From positions 1 to 38,413 of IMG/VR virus record IMGVR_UViG_3300042691_021461: a stretch of 38,413 nt of DNA, one strand, 5' to 3'. The stretch comes from a virus. The notes below the pieces were generated by a model. The model was not told where the DNA came from. It made no database searches and saw nothing but the letters and a program-made list of their open reading frames with translations. Positions 23,532 to 32,700 of the stretch are shown here, in pieces; positions within the stretch are counted from its first letter, which is position 1; each line of letters starts with the position of its first letter. The translations under genes were made by a program, and so were the position numbers.

Positions 23532-23738
23532 ATGAATCCTTACAGAATTAACTACAAATCTCTAAAAGAAGAACCAGTAAAGACAACTCCAGAAAATGTT
23601 AAGGAATCAAATGAAGGATTATTTTACTCTAAAATGAATCTTCCACAAGCAGCAAAGCATTGTGGAATGAGTCAAAAGGAAATGAAATTGACTTTTTTTG
23701 AGTTTTTAAAGTATAATCCAGTCACATATAAAGCATAA
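23532..23738 (+). CDS. small protein with helix-turn-helix-like segment (68 aa)
   Basis: An upstream TTG (23505) extends the frame, but ATG 23532 gives a plausible 68-aa protein MNPYRINYKSLKEEPVKTTP. Residues about 36-55 (MNLPQAAKHCGMSQKEMKLT) look like a small helix-turn-helix: a helix with AAKHCGMS as the turn, then a second helix, as in DNA-binding regulators. This is a weak pattern call. The gene is in the early-type island and its stop codon lies inside a late octamer, so it could be a regulator; untested. Confidence 0.6.
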   Translation: MNPYRINYKSLKEEPVKTTPENVKESNEGLFYSKMNLPQAAKHCGMSQKEMKLTFFEFLKYNPVTYKA

Positions 23739-23741
23739 ATA
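23734..23741 (+). promoter_or_regulatory. late promoter octamer CATAAATA inside the island
   Basis: CATAAATA overlaps the stop of the 68-aa gene and would start transcripts near 23747, just before the GGAAGG ribosome binding site of the next gene. It would add late expression to the last three genes of the island. Confidence 0.6.
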
Positions 23742-23762
23742 CCCAAAAAAGGAAGGTCTTCT

Positions 23763-24032
23763 ATGAAGTACCGTATAGATACAAAGTATTGCTGGTACAA
23801 TAAAGGAACTCAAATCGTTCTTATGTACTTCATAAACAACATTCCTTTTACTTTTGACGAACTTCCCGACGAATCAATATACGACTTGAGTTTAATAGAA
23901 GTAGCAGATAAAGAAAGGCAATATGATCCAGAACATCTTTTTCTTTCCTCATTTTATCTCATAGACGAAGAATGTCATCCTTTGTTATTTGAATTAGATT
24001 TAGAAAATCCCGAAATGTTACCTAAAGATTAA
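23763..24032 (+). CDS. small acidic protein of unknown function (89 aa)
   Basis: This 89-aa protein begins MKYRIDTKYCWYNKGTQIVL and has an acidic C-terminal half (LFELDLENPEMLPKD). The GGAAGG element at 23751-23756 is the clearest ribosome binding site of the island. There is a hydrophobic stretch QIVLMYFINNIPF, too short and broken for a membrane span. Between a late octamer and a small gene that starts 2 nt after its stop. No family is recognised. Confidence 0.7.
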   Translation: MKYRIDTKYCWYNKGTQIVLMYFINNIPFTFDELPDESIYDLSLIEVADKERQYDPEHLFLSSFYLIDEECHPLLFELDLENPEMLPKD

Positions 24033-24033
24033 A

Positions 24034-24189
24034 ATGTCATTGTTATCAAAAAAAGACCGAAATCTTGCACTTGAGGCATTAGATTTCTATCTCTTCAATA
24101 AGAAATTTGATTTTACTGAAGAGAAAAGAATGGAAGTCAATGCTCTTATTAATTGGATTAAATTGGAACAATATAAAAATGAAAATTAA
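24034..24189 (+). CDS. small helical protein of unknown function (51 aa)
   Basis: This 51-aa ORF starts one base after the previous stop and ends in an 11-nt overlap with the next gene. It begins MSLLSKKDRNLALEALDFYL and is amphipathic helical throughout, ending WIKLEQYKNEN. The tight packing on both sides supports it being real. Function unknown. Confidence 0.6.
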   Translation: MSLLSKKDRNLALEALDFYLFNKKFDFTEEKRMEVNALINWIKLEQYKNEN

Positions 24190-24364
24190 TTTGTGGTGGT
24201 GTGAATCTATGAAGAAATGGAGATGGACACTAATTGATGATTATAGACCTATTGTTAAACAAGAATCTGGACAACAACCAGATCTTCGTCTTGCTATGAA
24301 CGATATTGCAAATACAGTAGAATATATTATCAGCAAGCAAAATGACCCCTTAAACGAAGAGTGA
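24179..24364 (+). CDS. small tryptophan-rich protein of unknown function (61 aa)
   Basis: ATG 24179 gives 61 aa beginning MKINLWWCESMKKWRWTLID, with KQESGQQPDLRLAMNDIANT near the middle; I associate this form with small cyanophage proteins of unknown function. The open frame extends upstream to 24107 but that part overlaps the previous gene. It is the last gene of the island, followed after 14 nt by the terminator. Confidence 0.7.
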   Translation: MKINLWWCESMKKWRWTLIDDYRPIVKQESGQQPDLRLAMNDIANTVEYIISKQNDPLNEE

Positions 24365-24378
24365 TGTTGACTTATAAG

Positions 24379-24404
24379 ACCTCCGAGCAATCGGGGGTTT
24401 TCTT
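24379..24404 (+). terminator. terminator with GNRA tetraloop ending the small-gene island
   Basis: ACCTCCGA (24379-24386) pairs with TCGGGGGT (24391-24398, one G-U) around GCAA, a GNRA-type stable loop, followed by TTTTCTT. It insulates the island from the next late gene, whose late octamer starts 4 nt downstream. Confidence 0.85.
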
Positions 24405-24407
24405 GTG

Positions 24408-24415
24408 AATAAATA
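24408..24415 (+). promoter_or_regulatory. late promoter octamer AATAAATA for the 1960-aa structural protein
   Basis: AATAAATA directly after the terminator would start transcripts near 24421, 26 nt before the ATG at 24447. Confidence 0.7.
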
Positions 24416-24446
24416 ACTCATAACGGAAACTATAAGTACTAATAAG

Positions 24447-27400
24447 ATGGGTCTCTCACGTCTCGATAATTTTTTGAAGTCCGCAAGAGGAACTATTCTT
24501 TATGTTGATCCAAACAGTCTTGATTCAACTGACAGCATTGAAAACTCAGGAAATAGTTTAACGAGACCTTTTAAAACTATTCAAAGAGCCTTAATTGAAG
24601 CAGCAAGATTTTCATATCAACGTGGTCCAGATAACGATAGATTTAATAAAACAACAATTCTTCTATACCCTGGCGATCATATTGTAGATAATCGTCCAGG
24701 ATATATTCCTACTGGTTCCGGTACTTTTTCTTCTAGAGATGGTTCTACTGGTCTTTCGGATTTAGTTCAATGGGATTTGGATACTAGATTTGATTTGACA
24801 GTATCTGATAATACACTATACAAATTGAATTCCATTTATGGTGGGGTTATTATTCCTCGTGGAACCTCAATTGTTGGTATGGATCTTCGTAAGACTAGAA
24901 TTCGTCCTACGTTTATTCCAAATCCAGAAAATGACAATATTGACAGATCTTGTGTTTTCCGCGTAACTGGCTCTTGCTATCTGTGGCAATTTACCCTTTT
25001 GGATGCAGATCCCAATGGAATCTGCTATAAAGACTATACGACAAATACATTTGTTCCTAATTTTTCTCACCATAAACTCGCTGGTTTTGAATATGCAGAT
25101 GGAGTAAATGGAGTTGAAATTAATGACGATTTCCTTAATGGAGGAAATGCAATTTCTACAACCAGAACTGATCTGGATATGTATTATGAAAAGGTTGCGC
25201 GTGTTTATGGTCCTTCTTCTGGTAGAGAGATTGTTCCTGATTATGGTGACGGAGTAATTGATATTCAACCTGTTATAGACGAATATCGTATTGTTGGAAC
25301 CAAAGGAAGATCAGTAGGAATCAGTAGCATCAGGTCAGGAAATGGTTCTACCGCAACAACTACAATTACAGTTGATCTTGCCGAGGCAATTGAAGACTTA
25401 AGTGTAGATAGTCCTATTCAAATTTCTGGCGTTAGTGCTGCGGGATATGATGGACAGTATGTAATTTATAGCGTTCCAAGTACTACTCAAATAACATATC
25501 AAGTCCAATCTCCACCTAAAAATGCACTTCCGGGCATTTCTGGTGCAACTTTAAATCTTACGATAGATACTGTTACTTCATCTTCTCCATATATCTTTAA
25601 CATATCCTTACGTTCTGTTTATGGAATGTGCGGATTGCTTGCGGATGGTGATAAATCAACTGGATTTAAATCAATGGTTGTTGCTCAATATACTGGTATT
25701 GGGCTTCAAAAGGACGACAATGCGTTTGTGAAGTATGATTCTTTTGCTGGAGATTATGAAGATTCTACTACTGTAAGCAATCTTCATACAGATTCAAACT
25801 CAAGATTTAAACCGGAATATGAAAATTTCCACATTAAAGCAACTAACGATGCTTTCTTACAATTAGTTTCTGTTTTTGCAATTGGTTATGCTCAACATTT
25901 TGTGGCAGAAAGTGGTGGTGATATTGCAATTAATAACTCAAATTCAAATTTCGGAGCAAAATCACTAGTATCTTATGGATTCAAGAGAAATGCATTTGGT
26001 CAGGATGATTATGGATATATCACACATATTCTTCCACCAAAAGAAATTGAATCTGATGCTGTTAGTATTGAATTTAATTCTTTAGATGTTGGATTAACTA
26101 CTTCCAAATCTGTAGGTGCAGCAACAACTAGCAGTCTTTATATCTACAATGAGACTGACCAGAATATTCCACCAAGAGTAATTATTGATGGATATCATAT
26201 TGGTGCAAAAGAAAATGAACTCTTGACAGTTGAAGTTTTCCAAAATGGATTTACTACATCATATTCTTCAAGAGTAGTGATGCCTACTGGAACTTATAAC
26301 TCAACTCAATCCTCATCAGAAAAAGTATTTACCGTAGGAAGAAGTTCCGCTGGAATTAACACTATTGTTTCAAATACCCTTACTCTTACTCAACCCCATT
26401 CCTTTATAAATGGAGAATCAATTCGTATTCTTGCTGATAATGGACATTTACCTGACGGATTAAATTCAAATCAAACCTACTATGTAATCACCAAAGATTC
26501 TGCAACAGGAATTGGATCTGATCAAATTCGTATCGCTCAAACATTGAGTGATGCTCTCAATGGTTCTTCTTCCGGAAGTGCAATTCAGATTAACAATAAA
26601 GGAGGAACCTTAAGTATTATAAGTAGAGTCTCTGATAAAAATGCAGGGGATATTGGGCATCCAGTACAGTGGGATACTAGTGGAAATTGGTATATTAATG
26701 TTGCAACAGCAACAAATGGAATTTATGATGCCATGAATTCTTTGGGTGTTGCTGGATTAGGAAATGCAACCACAAGAACTTATGTAACTCGTAAACCTGA
26801 TTCTAGAGGATTAATTGATACCCTTTATAGAGTTCGTTATGTTTTACCAAAAGATTCCCCAATTACATCAAGACCTCCTATTGATGGATATATTCTTCAA
26901 GAGTCTAATAATATTATTGGAACTGGATCGGATGAAATTTCGCAACTTTACAATACTTCCGGATCTATTTCAAATTCCACAATATTAAGAAATCCAAAAT
27001 TTATTGCGGATGCCTCTTGGTCTTCCAATGTAGTGACAATTACTTCTGAATTGCCACACGAATTAAGTGTTGGTGATCAAGTAGAAATTGATAATATATT
27101 GCCAGCACTGTATAATGGAACTTACAGTGTCACTTCTATAATTGACAGGAAAAAATTTACTTACACTTTAACTTCCAGTCCAGGAACATTTGCAAGTAAC
27201 ACTTCAGCAAGAGATGAAGATCTTCCGTATTTTAGAAGAAAAAGATATACAAAAACTTATCAAGTTTATAGAACTCAAGAAATTCAATCATATATTCCAA
27301 ATTCACAAGACGGAATATATTACTTAACTCTAATCAACCACTCAAATTATCCAACAGTAACTCCTTTTAGGGAACTAGGATTTGCGCAACCAGTTGAAAA

Positions 27401-30329
27401 TCTTTATCCACAATCAAACAACGACAATCCAAAATCCGATCCAGATTCATCAGTTTCTCACGCATTACCTGATCCTATCGGAAAGGTTGTAATTGATGAC
27501 CCACAAAATAGTATTACCAAAGAAACGTTAGAATCTTTTATTGTTGGATTTGGAATTACTAATATACAATCCACAAGTGGAACTTCCCACACAATCTTTA
27601 CTACAATTGATCATGGATTCTCTGGAATCACTTCAGTCAGTATTGTAAGTGGTGGAACTGCATATGGTAATGGTTCCTCAGGAAGTCTTTATAACGCACA
27701 ATTAGTTGGATTTGCTGGATCAACTACTGGTTCAAATGCCACTGCAAAAATTACAGTCAATGGTTCTGGATCTATTACTAATGTCAAAATTATTGATAGT
27801 GGTTCTGCCTATGGCATAGGAAATACCCTAAGAGTTGTTGGAGTCGCAACAACTTCAGGATTTGTTGAGGGTGTTGTTACAGTTTCTGCGATCACTAATA
27901 ATATTGGAGACACTATTCAGATTTCGGGAATTTCCTCAGCATCTAATTCCGATTACAATACTCTTTATAGAATTTCTGGAATTTCAACTGGAAAACCAAA
28001 AGAAATTACTGCAGTATCCGCAAATACTGTTTCGGCATTTTCCGCATCTGGATTGGGATTAACCGTAACATCTAACGCAGAGTATATTCCAACAGGAAAA
28101 GCTATCGGAATATCTACATTCCTTTATGATTCAGTGACTGGACTCGCCACCGTTGGATTTACAACAAGCCACGGATTTTTAGTTAACAACAAAATAAGAA
28201 TTGGTGGTGCAAATGAATTAACATTTAATAAAGATTTTATCGTTAAAAATATCAATAGTCTCACTTCAGTAGTCGCTAATATTGGAGTTGCAGTAACAAA
28301 TACACCAACAGGTGATTTGTATGCTTATCGTCCAATTTTCACTTCTTATGGTGGAGATTTAACTAAAGATACAGAAAGTACTTCTGGGCGTTTAAATTAT
28401 GAGTATGCAGGAGTTACTGCTATTCTTAAAACCTCATATTTTACTGAGTATTCAGACCAGTTAACTAATCTTGAAATTGCAAATGCGGTTTCTCTTGGAT
28501 TAAATCTCGGAGACTATTTGCTTATTAATAATGAGGTCTTTAGAATTAGAACTGCTGTTACTTCAGATTCGGTTTCAATCTTTAGGTCAATTCTTGGTTC
28601 TCCTAGACAATCTCATATTTCTGGTTCTGTAGTACGCAAGATTAAGGTATATCCCGTTGAACTCCGTCGCAACTCTATTATTCGTGCTTCGGGACATACC
28701 TTTGAATATCTTGGATTTGGTCCAGGTAATTATTCTACTTCATTACCCGAAAAACAAAATCGCATTCTATCCAGTTCAGAAAAATTCTTAGCACAGGCAA
28801 CAAAATCTGATGGAGGTATTGTTGTTTATACCGGAATGAATAGTGATGGAGACTTCTTTGCGGGCAATAAGAAAATTAACTCTGCCACAGGAAAAGAAGA
28901 ATCTTTTGATACTCCAGTTCCAACAATTACTGGGGAAAAAGAATCAAATTCTATTGTAAATATTACAGATACTCAAAAATTATTTGTAGAGTCTTCATTA
29001 AAAGTTGAAGGCGGAAAGGATAAAAATTCAATATCAGAATTTGATGGTCCTGTTATTTTCAACAATAAAGTCACTTCAAACTCTGATATTGAAGCAAATT
29101 CAATACTTCTTCAGGGAGAAGAGAAGGTATCTAGAAAAATTAGTATATCAAATGAAGAACCAACAATTTCTTCAACCTATGGAGATATTATTTTCAACTC
29201 CGAACCAAGCAAATATGACTTTATTGGTTGGACATATGTAACAGAAAATAAATGGGAACCATTTGGTTTTGTTGGTGGTCAAGGCGTAGGAATTTCTTCC
29301 GGTGGGGATTATGTTGGATTTGCAACTCTCGTAGATCTTGTTGCAATTGGATTTACATTTAATGTAGATTATGACAATAATACTGGAATAAGTACTCTTA
29401 CTTTTGATGCAGATCCAAGAGTTGCTATTTCCACCGGAGCATTGAATACTATCCTAGGAAGAGTACAACAATTAAACTTTGTTGGAGCAGGAATTACTTT
29501 AACTGGAGACAGTACCAGTGGTATTGCAACTATCAATATTCCTGTAGTGGCTGTTGGAGGGACAATTGCAGGAACTCCCTATAATTCTCTTCAGTGGAAT
29601 GATAATGACAAGTTTTCTGGAGTTCCTATTACAATATATGACGATATTAATAATTTATTAGTTTTTGGTGATTATAGTTCATACGTCAATACTGATATCT
29701 CCAAGTCAATAGTCTTTAATAATGCAGGTAGTGTAGGATTTGCGTGTACTTTACCAACTGCAAAAATTGAAATTGTTGCAGATAATGAAACTTCTATTTA
29801 CATCAGATCAACAAGTGGAAGTGACATTATTAAAGTTGAGAATACTTCCGACGATACTACGCCATTTATTATTGACGCAAATGGAAATGTTGGTATTAAC
29901 ACGGGAGCAACAATTGCTCCACTTGATGTATTTGGAAATGCTGCTGTTACTGGTCAGATCCGAATTTACAAATCGGATAGAACCAATTATATTGGATTAG
30001 GTGTAAGTTCTCTAGCCTCAGATCTTAATTTTACGCTTCCAAATTCATATGGTTCTTCCGGACAAGTTCTTTCTACATCTGGTTCAGGAGTTCTTATCTG
30101 GAAACAAACATCTAACCAAGAAGTAGTTGCTGGTGCCGGTATTACAATTACATATGTAACGGTAGGAACCGGACTTACAGTAGCAACAATTAGCAATTCT
30201 GGCGTGAAGAGTTTGTCTGCAGGTAGTGGTATTTCTATTACTGGAACAGAAGGAAACTATACAATTACAGCAACTCGCGATGCATCACCATATCCATATA
30301 CAACTACTGGATTTGGAATGATTATTTAA
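24447..30329 (+). CDS. very large virion structural protein, beta-helical tail fibre/baseplate type (1960 aa)
   Basis: The N-terminus MGLSRLDNFLKSARGTILYV, with PFKTIQRALIEAARFSYQRG and a pectate-lyase-like opening, is a form I know from large structural proteins of T4-like cyanophages. Long Gly/Ser/Thr-rich beta regions follow, with repeated glycine-turn units (SIVSGGTAYGNGSSG; KIIDSGSAYGIGNTL) and, near 1820-1850, the fibre motif NVGINTGATIAPLDVFGNAA. The C-terminus ends in stacked short strands (SLSAGSGISITGTEGNYTI) like a fibre tip. It probably forms a baseplate-attached fibre or wedge extension that touches the host. Its own late promoter and upstream terminator make it a separate unit; its stop overlaps the stop of the convergent gene. 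Confidence 0.8.
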   Translation: MGLSRLDNFLKSARGTILYVDPNSLDSTDSIENSGNSLTRPFKTIQRALIEAARFSYQRGPDNDRFNKTTILLYPGDHIVDNRPGYIPTGSGTFSSRDGSTGLSDLVQWDLDTRFDLTVSDNTLYKLNSIYGGVIIPRGTSIVGMDLRKTRIRPTFIPNPENDNIDRSCVFRVTGSCYLWQFTLLDADPNGICYKDYTTNTFVPNFSHHKLAGFEYADGVNGVEINDDFLNGGNAISTTRTDLDMYYEKVARVYGPSSGREIVPDYGDGVIDIQPVIDEYRIVGTKGRSVGISSIRSGNGSTATTTITVDLAEAIEDLSVDSPIQISGVSAAGYDGQYVIYSVPSTTQITYQVQSPPKNALPGISGATLNLTIDTVTSSSPYIFNISLRSVYGMCGLLADGDKSTGFKSMVVAQYTGIGLQKDDNAFVKYDSFAGDYEDSTTVSNLHTDSNSRFKPEYENFHIKATNDAFLQLVSVFAIGYAQHFVAESGGDIAINNSNSNFGAKSLVSYGFKRNAFGQDDYGYITHILPPKEIESDAVSIEFNSLDVGLTTSKSVGAATTSSLYIYNETDQNIPPRVIIDGYHIGAKENELLTVEVFQNGFTTSYSSRVVMPTGTYNSTQSSSEKVFTVGRSSAGINTIVSNTLTLTQPHSFINGESIRILADNGHLPDGLNSNQTYYVITKDSATGIGSDQIRIAQTLSDALNGSSSGSAIQINNKGGTLSIISRVSDKNAGDIGHPVQWDTSGNWYINVATATNGIYDAMNSLGVAGLGNATTRTYVTRKPDSRGLIDTLYRVRYVLPKDSPITSRPPIDGYILQESNNIIGTGSDEISQLYNTSGSISNSTILRNPKFIADASWSSNVVTITSELPHELSVGDQVEIDNILPALYNGTYSVTSIIDRKKFTYTLTSSPGTFASNTSARDEDLPYFRRKRYTKTYQVYRTQEIQSYIPNSQDGIYYLTLINHSNYPTVTPFRELGFAQPVENLYPQSNNDNPKSDPDSSVSHALPDPIGKVVIDDPQNSITKETLESFIVGFGITNIQSTSGTSHTIFTTIDHGFSGITSVSIVSGGTAYGNGSSGSLYNAQLVGFAGSTTGSNATAKITVNGSGSITNVKIIDSGSAYGIGNTLRVVGVATTSGFVEGVVTVSAITNNIGDTIQISGISSASNSDYNTLYRISGISTGKPKEITAVSANTVSAFSASGLGLTVTSNAEYIPTGKAIGISTFLYDSVTGLATVGFTTSHGFLVNNKIRIGGANELTFNKDFIVKNINSLTSVVANIGVAVTNTPTGDLYAYRPIFTSYGGDLTKDTESTSGRLNYEYAGVTAILKTSYFTEYSDQLTNLEIANAVSLGLNLGDYLLINNEVFRIRTAVTSDSVSIFRSILGSPRQSHISGSVVRKIKVYPVELRRNSIIRASGHTFEYLGFGPGNYSTSLPEKQNRILSSSEKFLAQATKSDGGIVVYTGMNSDGDFFAGNKKINSATGKEESFDTPVPTITGEKESNSIVNITDTQKLFVESSLKVEGGKDKNSISEFDGPVIFNNKVTSNSDIEANSILLQGEEKVSRKISISNEEPTISSTYGDIIFNSEPSKYDFIGWTYVTENKWEPFGFVGGQGVGISSGGDYVGFATLVDLVAIGFTFNVDYDNNTGISTLTFDADPRVAISTGALNTILGRVQQLNFVGAGITLTGDSTSGIATINIPVVAVGGTIAGTPYNSLQWNDNDKFSGVPITIYDDINNLLVFGDYSSYVNTDISKSIVFNNAGSVGFACTLPTAKIEIVADNETSIYIRSTSGSDIIKVENTSDDTTPFIIDANGNVGINTGATIAPLDVFGNAAVTGQIRIYKSDRTNYIGLGVSSLASDLNFTLPNSYGSSGQVLSTSGSGVLIWKQTSNQEVVAGAGITITYVTVGTGLTVATISNSGVKSLSAGSGISITGTEGNYTITATRDASPYPYTTTGFGMII

Positions 30330-30817
30330 TTTCCATCTTCTTTAATTGCTACAATATTGTAGGCTCCACAAATGGCACTAAACGTTTGACCTGGAGCCAA
30401 AAATATTTCCAAAGGCAATGCAACCGAAAGAGAAAATCCAGAAATATTATCTACAGAGAAAAGCCACCTTCTAAAACCTCTTCTGGTTTTAGTAAACTCC
30501 ACTTCTGTTACAGGTAATCTGATGGCTGCATTTTGTGTACTTAAAGTTGCTCTTGGATTTAGGTTATATCCTTTAGCAAACCACCATCTCCAAAGAGTAA
30601 ATGGAGACCAGAAGTAATCTCCATAGAATGCGTTAGCACAAGCAATATTTTTTCCAATAGATTCTACATCAGATTCAGATATACTAATTCCTGCCCAATT
30701 CATAGTAATATCTCCATTTACAGTGGAATCCATAAAATTAATTACAATTCTCACATTTTGTCCAGTGTTATTTGTATATGTTGGATTACTATTTCCACTC
30801 AATACTTGTGATGCCAT
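30326..30817 (-). CDS. virion structural protein on the opposite strand (163 aa)
   Basis: This 163-aa protein begins MASQVLSGNSNPTYTNNTGQ with NVRIVINFMDSTVNGDITMN and ends LAPGQTFSAICGAYNIVAIK, a beta-sandwich texture typical of small capsid decoration or fibre-associated proteins in marine myoviruses. It is the only minus-strand gene of the adhesion region. Its stop codon overlaps that of the 1960-aa gene by two bases, and it is driven by the leftward half of the palindromic late promoter. No terminator is visible at the convergence. Exact virion location is unknown. Confidence 0.7.
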   Translation of the reverse strand: MASQVLSGNSNPTYTNNTGQNVRIVINFMDSTVNGDITMNWAGISISESDVESIGKNIACANAFYGDYFWSPFTLWRWWFAKGYNLNPRATLSTQNAAIRLPVTEVEFTKTRRGFRRWLFSVDNISGFSLSVALPLEIFLAPGQTFSAICGAYNIVAIKEDGN

Positions 30818-30841
30818 ATAAATTCTCTGAATGATTTTTTA

Positions 30842-30855
30842 TTATTTATAAATAA
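30842..30855. promoter_or_regulatory. palindromic bidirectional late promoter
   Basis: TTATTTATAAATAA is a perfect 14-bp palindrome carrying TATAAATA on the plus strand (30847-30854) and on the minus strand (30850-30843). The two flanking divergent genes start at 30817 (-) and 30882 (+), each within 40 nt, as expected for one site serving both. Confidence 0.8.
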
Positions 30856-30862
30856 CTAAAAC

Positions 30863-30881
30863 AGGTAGGCGCTCTCCACCT
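30863..30881 (+). promoter_or_regulatory. hairpin abutting the ATG of the first fibre gene
   Basis: AGGT-A-GG (30863-30869) can pair with CCACCT (30876-30881) around CGCTCT, with one bulged A. It would place the only Shine-Dalgarno-like AGG in a stem directly against ATG 30882, so it might limit translation. Confidence 0.4.
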
Positions 30882-31385
30882 ATGGCAATTCAAAAGAACT
30901 TTGTCATCAAAAATGGATTAGAGGTCAATAGTAATCTTATTTTTGCTGATACAAATTCCAATAAAGTTGGTATTGCAACAACTTCTCCGCAATATACTTT
31001 GCACGTTAATGGGGGAATAGGAGCAACTTCTTTAAATGTAACTGGAGTTTCCACAGTTAATTCATTAAGCATTAACGGCACTTTAAGTGTAGGGAATAGT
31101 ACTGGAACAAGTAATCAATACTTAGCATCCATCGGAACTGGTGTAACCTGGAAAAATGTAGTAGTTCCAAGAACATCCACTGTTTATTCTGCAGGTATTG
31201 GTTCTACTTCATTCTCCGCATCATATTCTGTAGGGTTAATTGATGTGTATATAAATGGAGTGAGATTAGTTCCTCCACCATCTTCTTATGCAGAATTTAC
31301 TGCGTCTAACGGAACTTCCATACTATTGAATGATCCTTGTTTTGGTGGTGAAATTGTAGAATTAGTTGTTTATAATTCACTCTAA
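30882..31385 (+). CDS. short fibre protein (167 aa)
   Basis: The N-terminus MAIQKNFVIKNGLEVNSNLI is followed by the fibre motif KVGIATTSPQYTLHVNGGIG and Gly/Ser/Thr-rich strands (GVSTVNSLSINGTLSVGN). The last third is a compact beta domain (YSVGLIDVYINGVRLVPPPS, EIVELVVYNSL) seen at the ends of small phage fibres. It is the first gene of the rightward unit from the bidirectional promoter and precedes a longer fibre by 12 nt. Probably a tail fibre segment or adaptor. Confidence 0.7.
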   Translation: MAIQKNFVIKNGLEVNSNLIFADTNSNKVGIATTSPQYTLHVNGGIGATSLNVTGVSTVNSLSINGTLSVGNSTGTSNQYLASIGTGVTWKNVVVPRTSTVYSAGIGSTSFSASYSVGLIDVYINGVRLVPPPSSYAEFTASNGTSILLNDPCFGGEIVELVVYNSL

Positions 31386-31397
31386 GAGGAACTTAAA

Positions 31398-32681
31398 ATG
31401 GCACAAAAAAATAGAGAACTTTCACAATTTAGTTCCTTTTTAGAGGTTGATAATTCTAATCAAAATATTGGAATTGCTACTACAGCAACTCCTTATATTG
31501 GAATTGGAACTACAAATCCATCCGCAAAACTCACTGTTGTAGGTGATACAAATATTTCTGGAATTATTTCTGCTTCCGGATATTATCTAAATGGAATTCA
31601 ATTAGTAAGTGCTGCACTTCAAACTTGGGAAATTTCCGGATCTGATGTATACAGAAGTGCTGGAAATGTTGGTATAGGAACCACAATACCTGCAGCGAAA
31701 CTTCAGGTTATTGGAAATATCAATTCAACAACATATACTTCTACTGTTTCAACAGGAACTGCACCATTAGTTGTAAGTTCTACAACTCAAGTAAGCAATC
31801 TAAATGCATCACTTTTAGCGGGAAAATCTGCACCTTCCGGAGATCTTGTAGGTACTAGTGATGAGCAAACTCTTACTAATAAGACTCTAACAAGTCCAAA
31901 AATATCTTCAATTATTAATGGTACTTTCACTTCAACATTACCATCAGTAAATGGAACTTTAGTTAGTACCGGATCTACTGGAGTTGTGACCTCCAATATG
32001 ATTGCAGATTTGAATATTGTAAATGCAGATGTGGCAGTTGGTGCAGCAATTACTTACGGCAAATTATCGCTTTCCAATTCTATTTTAGCATCAGATATTG
32101 TAACTGGTGCCGGAATTACTTATGGCAAATTAAATCTAACAGGATTTGTTACCAATTCTGATATTGCCACTAACGCGGGAATTTCAACTGGAAAATTATC
32201 TGCATTTACTATTTCTGGAGTTCCTCTTGGAAGTAATCTTGCAACATTAACTTTTGGAACTTATATGACTGGCACTTCTTATAATGGAAGTACTGGTGTT
32301 ACTATTGCAACCAATGCAACTAACTCAAATACACCATCAACTATTGTTGCTAGAGATGGAAGTGGAAACTTTACTGCAGGGACGATTACTTGTACGGATT
32401 TAAATTCAACTTCGGATATTAATTTGAAGAAGAATGTTGAAACATTTGAAAATTCGCTATCTGTTATTTCACAATTGAGAGGAGTCAATTTTACTTGGAA
32501 ATCAAATGATAAGCAATCTATCGGTGTAATTGCACAAGAACTTGAGGAAGTTCTTCCCCAATTAGTTGCTACTTCAGATAATAAGTCTGTAAATTATAAT
32601 GGTCTAATTGGTGTTTTGATTGAAGCAGTAAAAGAATTATCTGCAGAGGTTGATCAACTTAAGCAACAACTAAATAAGTAA
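31398..32681 (+). CDS. tail fibre protein with self-cleaving S74 intramolecular chaperone
   Basis: This 427-aa protein is a fibre with motifs IGIGTTNPSAKLTVVGDTNI and VGIGTTIPAAKLQVIGNINS, repeated SGVxxGS-type strands, then a C-terminal peptidase S74 domain of 89 residues. S339-D-x-x-L-K344 provides the Ser-Lys pair, followed by GVNFTWKSNDKQSIGVIAQE, then LPQLV, YNGLIGVLIEAVKEL and a final coiled coil. In known S74 fibres the domain trimerises the shaft and cuts itself off just before the serine, leaving about 338 residues here. A role in host attachment is inferred from the family. Confidence 0.88.
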   Translation: MAQKNRELSQFSSFLEVDNSNQNIGIATTATPYIGIGTTNPSAKLTVVGDTNISGIISASGYYLNGIQLVSAALQTWEISGSDVYRSAGNVGIGTTIPAAKLQVIGNINSTTYTSTVSTGTAPLVVSSTTQVSNLNASLLAGKSAPSGDLVGTSDEQTLTNKTLTSPKISSIINGTFTSTLPSVNGTLVSTGSTGVVTSNMIADLNIVNADVAVGAAITYGKLSLSNSILASDIVTGAGITYGKLNLTGFVTNSDIATNAGISTGKLSAFTISGVPLGSNLATLTFGTYMTGTSYNGSTGVTIATNATNSNTPSTIVARDGSGNFTAGTITCTDLNSTSDINLKKNVETFENSLSVISQLRGVNFTWKSNDKQSIGVIAQELEEVLPQLVATSDNKSVNYNGLIGVLIEAVKELSAEVDQLKQQLNK

Positions 32682-32700
32682 AAGCCGAGTGTAAACGAAG

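Noticed and set aside
24867-25268. Open frame of 133 codons on the minus strand within the 1960-aa gene
   Set aside because: Repetitive Ile/Asn/Arg composition is that of a shadow of the strong plus-strand gene; no ribosome binding site or promoter.
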